A model generated the notes under the pieces. The model made no database searches and was not told the DNA's origin. It worked only from the letters and a program-made list of their open reading frames with translations. Source: Chrysiogenes arsenatis DSM 11915 (GTDB taxonomy: Bacteria; Chrysiogenota; Chrysiogenetes; Chrysiogenales; Chrysiogenaceae). From it: a stretch of DNA of 64,000 bases. Made by a program: the position numbers and the translations under genes. The DNA lies in assembly GCF_000469585.1 (NCBI RefSeq), contig NZ_AWNK01000001.1:62731-126730 (forward strand). The letters are read 5' to 3'. Position 1 is the stretch's first letter, and every line of letters begins with the position of its first letter. Positions 1-8,136 of this stretch are shown here, piece after piece.

Positions 1-1
1 C

Positions 2-751
2 TTAAACGGTACTTCGTACCCATGGGCGGCCTCTAAGCTGGAGTTTGAGAAAGAAGCACTTTATTTTGTTCCGGAGCTGCACATTCCGCATGAAATTTGG
101 GGTCGCCCCATGTCACTTGCTATCCGCGGCGGCTATGCCCTTTCTTCACGCGATGGAATCATGCGTGACTCCGATTGGCTGGGAACAACTGGAAATCTTG
201 CCATTTACTCAGAATCACGTTCAGAACTGGATCAGTCTCTCTTTATTCATCTTGAAGAACGCGAAACGCGCGGTCGTGTTTTCGGTGCGTTGGGCTACAA
301 GTTAAACTACGATCGCTACCATGTGTACGACACACAACAAGTGTCGAATATCCCCGCACTAAACATCAATCTAAGCGGCAAAACACTGGAGTATGAACTT
401 TATCGCCACAGCCTGTATTACACCTTGGGGTACCGTTTAATCGATCGCGAAATGGTCTCATTTGACCTCAGCGGATCGCTTGGCGGCATAGCGAGTTTCG
501 ACAAAGACAACCATTTACAACGCAGCTTTACCGCTGAAGGCACTGCATTTGGATACCTCTACGGGGTGCAAGGGAATGTCAATGTCGATTTCGATAACCG
601 CTTTACTCTTAGCGGCATGGCACGCTATGAACAGTATTTCGCCAAAGGGGAAATGGATCAATTCCACTCTACGGGAACAGCGCGCATTGATAACTATGAA
701 GTGAAAGGTCGCGACTCGACATTTTCCATTAGCTTTGGCTACCGTTTCTAA
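2..751 (+). CDS. Outer-membrane beta-barrel protein, C-terminal part (omptin-like, tentative)
   Basis: The reading frame is open from the window's left edge, so the true start and any signal peptide lie outside. The visible 249 residues alternate polar and hydrophobic positions in short aromatic-rich strands and end in YRF with a terminal Phe, the usual signature for Bam-dependent outer-membrane barrels. A stretch reading FDKDNHLQR resembles the Asp-His loop of omptin proteases, and the length and strand pattern of the end also fit that family, but this is not enough to claim protease activity. It could equally be another small porin-like barrel. The recB start lies 6 bases after the stop, so the two may be co-transcribed, although they are not functionally related. 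Confidence 0.6.
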   Translation, partial: LNGTSYPWAASKLEFEKEALYFVPELHIPHEIWGRPMSLAIRGGYALSSRDGIMRDSDWLGTTGNLAIYSESRSELDQSLFIHLEERETRGRVFGALGYKLNYDRYHVYDTQQVSNIPALNINLSGKTLEYELYRHSLYYTLGYRLIDREMVSFDLSGSLGGIASFDKDNHLQRSFTAEGTAFGYLYGVQGNVNVDFDNRFTLSGMARYEQYFAKGEMDQFHSTGTARIDNYEVKGRDSTFSISFGYRF

Positions 752-757
752 ATTCGG

Positions 758-3700
758 ATGACTCACATTATGGAGTCACGCAGCCAGCCCCTTCACACAG
801 CTACCCTTCCGTTAACCGGCACTCACCTGATCGAAGCGAGTGCCGGCACCGGGAAAACCTTTACCATTGCTTTACTCTACCTCCGTTTGATCCTCGAAAC
901 ACAACACAACACAGAAGAAATACTGGTCGTGACGTTTACTCGCGCCGCTACCCAAGAGTTGCGTGAGCGGATACGTGCGCGTATTGCCGAGGCAGCACAA
1001 CTCCTGACGGAAGCAACACTCGCAAAGGCAGATCCAGCGCTAGCAGAAGTCTTAGCCCCTTACATTCAAAGCGATAGCCATACACGACAAACCGCCATTA
1101 CGCGTCTGTGGCACGCCGCACGCACCATTGATCGTGCGGCAATCTATACGATTCACGGTTTCTGCCAACGAATTTTGCAAGAGTATCCACTGGAATGTAA
1201 CGTCCCTTTTCGCATGGAGCTAGAGTCCGACCCCACTCCGTTACAACTTCGCTTGCATCAGAACTATTGGCGCAACGCCGTTGCATTCCTTCCCATTGAG
1301 CAGCTTCCACAATCGGCGCATACGCTTCACCCTGAAACGCTTGCCAGTTGGGGCAAGCAGTGGCCAGAAAGCGCTCGCGTGGTGCCCGATCCCGAAACCC
1401 TCGCTGCCGAACATGTACAGCATTGCACCATTTGGCAAGCCGCTCGCGATGCGGCACAAAATGGTGAATCGCCCCTAGTAGAATTTTTTGCATCATTGCT
1501 GCGCGATGGCGCCCTCGCTTTGCGCGCGAAACGGCTCAAGGCATGGAGCGCACACGGCGATCCCGCTCTTGTCGTCCAAGAACTACGCGACATTCTGGAA
1601 ACCAGCGATGAGTGGCAGCAACTCGAAGACTTTCTTCCCGACAAACTGGCGTCTCGACTCAAAAAAGGGCATGTTCTGCCGCAGCCACCCAAAGAATTTG
1701 ATCCGATAGTCACGCTCTATCAGACACTACAACAAGCTTCTCCAGCTTCTTCCGACCCATTCCTCCCGATCAAACTGCAAGCGCGTCAGTATGTGCAATC
1801 ACGCACTCGCGATGCTCAACAAAAAGAGCGTGTCGTATTCTTTGATGATCTGATAGCGCTCCTCTGGCAAAACCTTCACAACGACAATCGTGACATCTTA
1901 CTCGCGCACCTCCAACACCGCTTTCGAGCAGCGCTGATCGACGAATTTCAAGACACCGATCCACGGCAATATGAACTCTTCCATGCCATATTTGCCACGC
2001 CATCCCATCTACTGCTGATGATCGGCGACCCGAAACAAGCCATTTACCGCTTTCGCGGTGCTGATCTTTTCACCTACTTACGCGCCAAAAGTCAGTGCAA
2101 ATCGCATTGGAGCCTGACGACAAATTACCGCAGTTCAGCGGCTATGATCAGTGCGGTTAATGCCATATTCTCGCAGCACGTCGACCCGTTTCGTGCGAGC
2201 GAACTCTTGCGCGGAAGCGATTATACGGCTGCTATTGAGTACTTCCCATCGCAGGCATCAGCAGTTGGCGCTCCCGGCCAGCTTATTATGAACAGCGTGC
2301 CACAGAGCGCATTGCATATTTGGACAACCGAGGAAAAAATCACAAAACAAAAGCGATCGACAGTGCTAACAGGTGTTGCCAGCGAGATTAGCCGCCTTCT
2401 TTCCAGCCAAACCCACTATCAAGCACGCAATGGCGAACGGCATCAGATAAGCGCTGGTGATATCGCCATTCTTGTGCGCACCAACCAGCAAGCCGAACAG
2501 ATGCGCCAGGTACTCGCCACCATTGGCATCCCAGCCACCCTTTTTGTCGATAGCAGCGTTTTTCAGACAACTGAAAGCGAAGATTTGCGCCACCTGCTGC
2601 ATGCGCTGTGGCATCCGCACCGTCACGATCTACTGCGCGGCGCCATGCTCTGCGAAAGTTGGGGACTGACACTGACAGAACTCACGCTGCGGATGGAGTC
2701 ACTACAAAAGGCCGCCGAAGCGTGTCATAGATTGTGGCAAAACTCTGGCGTGCTCCACGCACTCTCCCGCTTTTGGTCAGATACCACACTGTCAAGCGAC
2801 GGACATTCGCTTTTTGCTCGCCTCGCACAGCGATCCGACGGCGAACGCCGCCTTGCCAACTTGCGTCACCTGTCTGAAATGGTGCACGAAGCCGAGCAGG
2901 CGGGACACCTTGGCGGTATCGAACTCTTGCGCTGGTATGATCGCGAGCGTGACAACAACGACGATGAGCGGATGCTACGGCTCGAATCCGATCATCAGCG
3001 GGTGCAAATTATTACCGTGCATCGTGCCAAAGGACTGGAATTCCCCATTGTTTTTATCCCTTGCGGATGGGAGCCACGCAACACCATCGCACAACGGGTG
3101 CTGGCGAGCGGCATGACAATTCACCTCCCAGAACATGACTTTGCCCCAACCGTCGATTTGGGTAGCAACAATTGGGAACAGCACTTTACGCGCTATCAAC
3201 TAGAAAACCATGCGGAAGAAATACGTTTGCTCTACGTGGCGCTAACACGTGCCATCGTTCGCTGCTACCTCGTGCAACCTCCGATAGAAGATACCTACGA
3301 ATCAGCGCAAAGCTATCTTTTACTCGGGCAGAGTGAGCTTCCAGCGTTGAATACGCAGGAACTCCAACAGCACATAGCGAAAACACTCTTTGCCTCTACC
3401 CCCGCCGGTGCCATCAGCATTGACGCGCTTCCTGATACTATGCCCATCCAGTACGCGACGGATACCGTGGCGAACACGCCACTGCACTACCGCAGAGCCA
3501 AACGCCACACCATTGCACCCAGTTGGCACCAAACCAGCTTTACCGCACTGGCGCACGCGCGCACCAGTTGGAACCGCATCGATGAAATCAACGATGCCCT
3601 TGATGACGCGATAGACACGCCAGCGCTGACCCCGCGCGACGACGTGCTCCCTAGCGGCCGGACGATGGGATTGCTGCTGCATGACATATTCGCCGCCATC

Positions 3701-4378
3701 GACTTTGCCGACACCACCATGCTGAACACCGCCAGCGTGGCACCATACCTTTCCCGCTATGGCATCCGTGACGACACCCAATCAAGCATTGCCAACGCAC
3801 TTCTCGCACTGATAACTCACGTCGTACAGGCTCCTCTGCCGTCCTTTGGAGATGGAGCATCATCATGGTCGCTGCAGCAGATTCCACGCGCAGCGCGACT
3901 CAGCGAACTCGAATTTCACTTTCCCATTTGCTCGTTAAGCCAGCATGCGTGGAGCCAGCTTTTTGCCACACTCGCCGCACCGGACTCACCGGAAGGGCAG
4001 CTTTACCAAAGTATTGCCGAACTCAGCTTGCAGGTGCGGGCAGGCTTTGTCACCGGAAGTATTGACCTCGTGTGCGAAATAAACAGGCGCTACGCCCTCA
4101 TCGACTATAAAAGCAACCTCTTGGGGAATCACGAACAGGCGTATGAAATTGCCAGCCTGCACCACGCCATGCAAAACGGAAAATACGCTTTGCAGTATCT
4201 GCTGTACAGCGTGGCACTCCACCGCTACTTGCAGCACCGACTGGCAAACTACCGCTATTGTGACCACTTTGGTGGAGTCTATTACCTGTTTTTGCGCGGC
4301 ATGGCGTATGGCAAAGGAGTTTTTACCGTGATGCCTGCCGAAGAGCAGATCGAAACACTGAGCCGAGCTTTGGGGTGA
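758..4378 (+). CDS. recB: RecB-like exodeoxyribonuclease V beta subunit (helicase-nuclease)
   Basis: A 1206-residue UvrD/Rep superfamily 1 helicase with a C-terminal nuclease. Walker A is near residue 30 (ASAGTGKTF), the DEFQDTD Walker B near residue 390 and the GDPKQAIYRFRGAD motif III just after. The helicase motif VHRAKGLEFP lies near 760. The C-terminal nuclease motif pairs a GSIDLV Asp with IDYKSN near residue 1110, which is the RecB nuclease core. The family acts with RecC and RecD on double-strand ends for recombinational repair. No recC or recD is visible in the window, although they could lie elsewhere. Neither start, 758 or the ATG at 770, has a convincing ribosome binding site. Length is typical for RecB. 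Confidence 0.92.
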   Translation: MTHIMESRSQPLHTATLPLTGTHLIEASAGTGKTFTIALLYLRLILETQHNTEEILVVTFTRAATQELRERIRARIAEAAQLLTEATLAKADPALAEVLAPYIQSDSHTRQTAITRLWHAARTIDRAAIYTIHGFCQRILQEYPLECNVPFRMELESDPTPLQLRLHQNYWRNAVAFLPIEQLPQSAHTLHPETLASWGKQWPESARVVPDPETLAAEHVQHCTIWQAARDAAQNGESPLVEFFASLLRDGALALRAKRLKAWSAHGDPALVVQELRDILETSDEWQQLEDFLPDKLASRLKKGHVLPQPPKEFDPIVTLYQTLQQASPASSDPFLPIKLQARQYVQSRTRDAQQKERVVFFDDLIALLWQNLHNDNRDILLAHLQHRFRAALIDEFQDTDPRQYELFHAIFATPSHLLLMIGDPKQAIYRFRGADLFTYLRAKSQCKSHWSLTTNYRSSAAMISAVNAIFSQHVDPFRASELLRGSDYTAAIEYFPSQASAVGAPGQLIMNSVPQSALHIWTTEEKITKQKRSTVLTGVASEISRLLSSQTHYQARNGERHQISAGDIAILVRTNQQAEQMRQVLATIGIPATLFVDSSVFQTTESEDLRHLLHALWHPHRHDLLRGAMLCESWGLTLTELTLRMESLQKAAEACHRLWQNSGVLHALSRFWSDTTLSSDGHSLFARLAQRSDGERRLANLRHLSEMVHEAEQAGHLGGIELLRWYDRERDNNDDERMLRLESDHQRVQIITVHRAKGLEFPIVFIPCGWEPRNTIAQRVLASGMTIHLPEHDFAPTVDLGSNNWEQHFTRYQLENHAEEIRLLYVALTRAIVRCYLVQPPIEDTYESAQSYLLLGQSELPALNTQELQQHIAKTLFASTPAGAISIDALPDTMPIQYATDTVANTPLHYRRAKRHTIAPSWHQTSFTALAHARTSWNRIDEINDALDDAIDTPALTPRDDVLPSGRTMGLLLHDIFAAIDFADTTMLNTASVAPYLSRYGIRDDTQSSIANALLALITHVVQAPLPSFGDGASSWSLQQIPRAARLSELEFHFPICSLSQHAWSQLFATLAAPDSPEGQLYQSIAELSLQVRAGFVTGSIDLVCEINRRYALIDYKSNLLGNHEQAYEIASLHHAMQNGKYALQYLLYSVALHRYLQHRLANYRYCDHFGGVYYLFLRGMAYGKGVFTVMPAEEQIETLSRALG

Positions 4379-4436
4379 GTGGGGCGGTTTGGTTGTTGAG
4401 TTGAAAAGAACAAAGGTAATTTTTCAGCATATTGTC

Positions 4437-4499
4437 CCGTCATCTCGAACGTATGTGAGAGATCTAAGACTTCTCTTGCTTCACTCGTTGGAAATAACA
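4437..4499. repeat. Extragenic palindromic repeat, copy 1
   Basis: Between the convergent recB and Fic genes lies an imperfect palindrome. The left arm runs from CGTCATCTCGAACG to GAGAGATCT, and the right arm reads CTTCTCTTGC, then TTCACTCG, then GGAAATAACA. The arms are mutual inverted repeats with mismatches. A related half-element occurs at 6815-6846. The wording resembles the widespread small extragenic repeats of the form TCATTTCGA...GAGAAATCT found in many bacteria. It could fold in RNA and act as a two-way terminator between these convergent genes. Confidence 0.55.
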
Positions 4500-4541
4500 T
4501 CGTAGCGCCTTGAAAGAGCACTGTTTCAAGCACTTTAATAG

Positions 4542-5534
4542 TTACGAAAAATGCAAACCTTTGTCGGTCAGCCGGTATTTCTGCAAACGGCTGTTTGGCT
4601 TGTCGGCGATGGTCATTTCAATAAAACCGCCATCAAGAGCGGGCTTCAGATAGCGGTCGCGGAATGATTTGCGGTCAGAAAGGCCGAGCGCATTTTGGAG
4701 ATCTTCGCGGCTCATTTCCCCCTGAATCATGGCCAACAGTTCGCCGACTTGGGGGGTGACTTGAGGGGCGACTTGGGGGGTTGACGTTTCGAGCGCTTCC
4801 TGAATCATGCGCAACATAAAGATGATAAACGGTGCCGAATCCGCTTGCTGCGTGCTTTCCCGTAAAGCCTGATAGTATTCGGCCTGATGCTCAAAAATTA
4901 GACTTTCTACTGGAATATCCGCAAATTCAGCCTTCCAACGCGCCAGAATTAAACTCTGCCATAACCGCCCCATGCGGCCATTTCCATCCGCAAATGGGTG
5001 GATAAACTCAAACTCGTAATGGAAAACAGAACTGGCAATCAACGGGTGAGCATCAGTAGCCGCTAGCCAGCCGAAGAGATCAGCCATCAAAAGCGGTACA
5101 CGTTCGGCGGGTGGCGCCATGTGGATCACCTCTTGCCCAGCCATAACTCCGACACCACCGCGACGGTAGCAGCCTATTTCGTCGATCAGGCTAGACATCA
5201 GAATGCGGTGCGCTTCGAGTAAATCCTTTTCTGCCGCAGGATGCCACTCGCTAAAACGGTCATACACGGCCAAAGCGTTTTTTACTTCCTGCACTTCGCG
5301 CGGTGGAGCAATAACCCGCTTCCCCTCCAGAATCGCCGTAATTTGCGCTTCGCTCAAAGTGTTGCCCTCGATAGCCAGCGAACCGTGGATGGTGCGGACA
5401 CGGTTGATGCGCCGCAGCCGGAGTACCCTGGCTTGGTCAGTAAATACCGATAAACGGCCAATGGCTTCACTGAGAGCAGCCACACGGTTTAATATTTCTT
5501 CCGTGATAGTGTAGGGTGGGTGGTAAGTACTCAC
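4542..5534 (-). CDS. Fic/DOC family protein, self-inhibited class II type, with winged-helix C-terminus
   Basis: A 330-residue Fic protein. The catalytic motif HPFADGNGRMGR starts at His179 and matches the canonical HxFx(D/E)GNGRxxR. Enzymes of this family usually transfer AMP to target proteins. An N-terminal SLAIEGN near residue 51 fits the inhibitory (S/T)xxxE(G/N) helix of class II Fic proteins, so activity is probably self-restrained. A TPQV-rich linker near residue 255 leads to a winged-helix-like tail, a common layout in stand-alone bacterial Fic proteins. The start is GTG with AGGA upstream. There is no obvious cognate antitoxin. The target is unknown. Confidence 0.88.
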   Translation of the reverse strand: MSTYHPPYTITEEILNRVAALSEAIGRLSVFTDQARVLRLRRINRVRTIHGSLAIEGNTLSEAQITAILEGKRVIAPPREVQEVKNALAVYDRFSEWHPAAEKDLLEAHRILMSSLIDEIGCYRRGGVGVMAGQEVIHMAPPAERVPLLMADLFGWLAATDAHPLIASSVFHYEFEFIHPFADGNGRMGRLWQSLILARWKAEFADIPVESLIFEHQAEYYQALRESTQQADSAPFIIFMLRMIQEALETSTPQVAPQVTPQVGELLAMIQGEMSREDLQNALGLSDRKSFRDRYLKPALDGGFIEMTIADKPNSRLQKYRLTDKGLHFS

Positions 5535-5814
5535 GAGATTCCTTTTCAGTTTTACTCACTACGCATGGCTTTAAGGCGAGTGTGCTCTCAATTGACTCAT
5601 GCTCCACACCGCGATAAGTGAACGATGAATCTGCAAAATCTTGCGCAAAGAATAGCCAGTCACATCCTCCCGCCTCGCGATGGTTCAAATACCCGACGGA
5701 GCAACCTTGGGATCAAAAAGCTATTTTCTAGAATTTGACCATCTGGCTCATCCAACAAACAGCTCAGATCGTGGCTCGCTTCGTTTGCAAAATCTAGTTT
5801 TATTCGTTTAATTG
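5535..5814. other. 280-base stretch with no supported gene
   Basis: The stretch upstream of the Fic gene contains a minus-strand open frame (5688 down to 5467) that runs into the Fic start in another frame. It encodes a fragment with phrases such as GGCDWLFFAQDF that looks like coding sequence but has no clear start signal or recognisable domain. It may be a remnant of a deleted gene. I see no tRNA, terminator or strong promoter in it. Confidence 0.3.
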
Positions 5815-6579
5815 TCACCTTGCTGCCTTTTGCTGGAGTTTGGCAAGCTTCTGGAGAACCATTACCTGATAAGCAGCATTAACCTTTTTGGGCACCACTC
5901 TTAGGCCAGTATCCTTATCTGGGAACCCAACGCCAGCGATATTAAACAACCCCATTTCGTCGTGCTTCCAAGTGACACACAAATCAACGTTACATTGTGA
6001 CTGAATTTCGTAAATGAGACTGTTCAAGCAGTAGAAAATGCCGCGTAGATGTTTACAGCGATGCTCTTCACTATCCAGAGGCTCGGGGCCATATAAGCAC
6101 AGATCATTCGAGTCACTTTCCGATGGGCACATAAAGAAAGTCGCCGCCACGTTGGCGTGGCTTTTTGTTGACAGGATTTGATAGAGATTATCCCGCTGCT
6201 CTTTGCCCTCCTGCGAAACTTCTTTCCGTATCCAAGCAGGTGACCCGAATGTATTCCGGTATTGCTTCTCAGCAACTTCCATAGATGAATCCGATGGGAC
6301 TAAAGTAAGCCATTCCAATGCTTTTGCAGAATCTTGTCGCAAGATCAGCGATAGCCACCCTGTTTCTAGGCCAACCCTCGCTGAATTGTAGGACTCCACG
6401 AAAAAGCCACTCATGCAAAGTGAAACTGCTGCGGAAAATGCGTTGCATGACCGTGCCATAAGCATGTATTGTGCGGTCGCGCTAGGCGATGTAAAAGGCT
6501 CAATAGTGGACGTAAACTGAACGTATTTTTCAATAACGGAAAGCAATTCGGCTTGGATGCTACTAGATTTCGTATTCAT
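5815..6579 (-). CDS. Conserved-type protein of unknown function (possibly DUF5677-like)
   Basis: A 254-residue soluble protein that I do not recognise with confidence. The N-terminal half is predicted to be helical, with small and aromatic residues around SCNAFSAAVSLC and ARVGLETGWLSL. This is reminiscent of DUF5677/HEPN-like helical bundles, in which a helix carrying a substituted-cell-like Arg/Glu pattern is followed by an SHAN-type motif (here STKSHAN near residue 140). The C-terminal third is mixed alpha/beta and basic at the end. It lies downstream of a 53-residue gene on the same strand, with 33 bases between them, and the two could be one transcription unit. There is no signal peptide or membrane segment. 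Function unknown. Confidence 0.6.
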   Translation of the reverse strand: MNTKSSSIQAELLSVIEKYVQFTSTIEPFTSPSATAQYMLMARSCNAFSAAVSLCMSGFFVESYNSARVGLETGWLSLILRQDSAKALEWLTLVPSDSSMEVAEKQYRNTFGSPAWIRKEVSQEGKEQRDNLYQILSTKSHANVAATFFMCPSESDSNDLCLYGPEPLDSEEHRCKHLRGIFYCLNSLIYEIQSQCNVDLCVTWKHDEMGLFNIAGVGFPDKDTGLRVVPKKVNAAYQVMVLQKLAKLQQKAAR

Positions 6580-6612
6580 TTGTCAGGCCACCATAATGAG
6601 TAATTCGTAACC

Positions 6613-6774
6613 TTATCCGTTAGCAGAGATATTATTGAAACCGCCGGAGACATACTTATGAAGAGCCTTGGCAAGGTACTCACGACGATCGGCGTCCAAG
6701 TCCGATTTAAACGATCCGGACTCGTATGCTTCAAGCAACTCTTGTTCTTCTGAGTCTAATTTAGCTTTGGGCAT
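6613..6774 (-). CDS. Small 53-residue protein, antitoxin-like N-terminus
   Basis: A short open frame starts at ATG 6774 with MPKAKLDSEEQELLEAYESG and ends at TAA 6613. The acidic opening, in which EEQELLEAYESG is followed by an F-K-S-D stretch, looks like the N-terminal part of BrnA/CopG-type antitoxins and related small regulators, but the ribbon-helix-helix part is not evident. The rest is helical and charged. It sits directly upstream of the unknown 254-residue gene on the same strand. The call as a real gene rests on its protein-like composition and on the similarity of its opening to known small proteins. Its role is unproven. Confidence 0.55.
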   Translation of the reverse strand: MPKAKLDSEEQELLEAYESGSFKSDLDADRREYLAKALHKYVSGGFNNISANG

Positions 6775-6814
6775 ACTGCCACCTCAACAACTTCTGCCAT
6801 TGTTTGTTAGTTAC

Positions 6815-6846
6815 AGATTTCTCCTCGCTTCGCTCGTCGAAATGAC
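6815..6846. repeat. Extragenic repeat, copy 2 (half element)
   Basis: The segment reading AGATTTCTCCTCGCTTCGC and then TCGTCGAAATGAC matches the right arm of the palindromic repeat at 4437-4499 and the common TCATTTCGA-type extragenic repeat. Only one arm is recognisable here. It lies between the 53-residue gene and the end of the DAHP synthase gene. Confidence 0.5.
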
Positions 6847-6940
6847 AGCGGTGGTGCGTCTGGAGGGCAGAAGTCCGGTGAATGGCAGATATTTCGAACC
6901 CGCCAACCGCCACCACACTGCCGTCACATCTCCACTGTCT

Positions 6941-8023
6941 TCACCCCGTCGGTTCCTGCCGTGCCGAACGTCCATCGATTTCGTCCAGCACCAGCCGCGC
7001 ATCACGCAGTAGCCGTTCGGTGGTTTCCCAATCGATACATTTATCGGTGATCGAAACGCCATAGCGAAGTTTCGATGCGCAGGGCATCATGGGTTGGTTA
7101 CCGCTTTTCAGGTTGCTCTCCATCATGATGCCGAAAATCGAGGTGTTGCCGCCACGGATTTGCTCCAGAACGGATGCCAGCGATTCGGCTTGCCGTTCGT
7201 GATCTTTAAACGAATTGGCATGCGAGCAGTCCACCATGATGTTGGGGACAAGGCCGGATTTCTGCAAAATTGCTTCGGTTTCGCGGATATCTTCAGGGAA
7301 GAAGTTCGGCTTGGTATTTCCGCCACGCAGCACGATGTGGACAAACTGGTTGCCGGTGGTTTTGACGATGGATGTCCGCCCGTCAAGGTTGATGCCGAGG
7401 AAGTGGTGCGGATGCTGTGCGGCTTTAATCGCGTCGATGGCGATTTGCAAACCGCCGTCGGTGCCGTTTTTAAAGCCGACGGGGAACGAAAGGCCACTGG
7501 CCATTTCACGGTGCGTTTGCGCTTCGGTTGTCCGTGCACCAATGGCGCCCCAGCTGATCATATCGGCGACAAATTGCGGGGTGATTGGATCAAGCATTTC
7601 GGTCGCAATGGGAATACCCAGATCGGTAATATCGCACAGCAGTTTTCTGGCAACGCCCAGCCCTTTGGAAATTTGGTGCGTTCCGTTCAGGTCGGGGTCG
7701 TTAATCAGCCCTTTCCATCCAATGGTGGTGCGCGGTTTTTCAAAATATACCCGCATGACGAGAAAGAGGCGATCCTGCACGTCACGGTTGAGTTTTGCCA
7801 AACGTTCGGCATATTCCAGCGCGGCTTTCGGGTCGTGAATGGAGCAAGGGCCGACGACGACCATCAAACGGTGATCTTTGCCGCTCAGGATGTTGCGAAT
7901 GCTCTGCCGCGACTGGGTGACGAAGGTCGCGCCGTCTTCGGAAAGGGGGAACACTTGTTTCAGATTGGCGGGGGTGATAATCGGGGTAAGGCTGGTGACG
8001 TTCAGGTCGGTGGTACGAATCAT
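6941..8023 (-). CDS. aroG: 3-deoxy-7-phosphoheptulonate (DAHP) synthase, type I alpha
   Basis: A 360-residue enzyme of the AroF/AroG/AroH family. It condenses phosphoenolpyruvate and erythrose 4-phosphate to DAHP, the first step of the shikimate pathway. Visible family blocks are VVVGPCSIHDP near residue 56, MRVYFEKPRTT near 90, the IGARTTEAQTHREMASGLS block near 165, the LRGG near 230 and MVDCSHANS near 265. These carry the metal-binding Cys, His, Glu and Asp residues. Length is the normal one for the feedback-regulated alpha class. Which aromatic amino acid inhibits it cannot be read from the sequence, so the symbol is given for the family. It follows cca on the same strand after a gap of about 110 bases. 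Confidence 0.95.
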   Translation of the reverse strand: MIRTTDLNVTSLTPIITPANLKQVFPLSEDGATFVTQSRQSIRNILSGKDHRLMVVVGPCSIHDPKAALEYAERLAKLNRDVQDRLFLVMRVYFEKPRTTIGWKGLINDPDLNGTHQISKGLGVARKLLCDITDLGIPIATEMLDPITPQFVADMISWGAIGARTTEAQTHREMASGLSFPVGFKNGTDGGLQIAIDAIKAAQHPHHFLGINLDGRTSIVKTTGNQFVHIVLRGGNTKPNFFPEDIRETEAILQKSGLVPNIMVDCSHANSFKDHERQAESLASVLEQIRGGNTSIFGIMMESNLKSGNQPMMPCASKLRYGVSITDKCIDWETTERLLRDARLVLDEIDGRSARQEPTG

Positions 8024-8136
8024 GGGCTATCTCCGTGGAATATAAAATTTTATTGTTCAATGCCGAAAGAATCAATCTGCTCACGGTATCGCGAAAACAC
8101 AGCGGCAATCAAGTGGAAATGCACCCATGGGATGCT

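Noticed and set aside
4437-4499. A CRISPR repeat or insertion-sequence end
   Set aside because: No spacing of repeated units, no cas gene and no transposase is seen. The sequence matches the common extragenic repeat type better.
5467-5688. A small gene overlapping the Fic start
   Set aside because: It has no ribosome binding site and no recognised domain, and it runs into the Fic coding sequence in another frame. I list the region only as a possible remnant.
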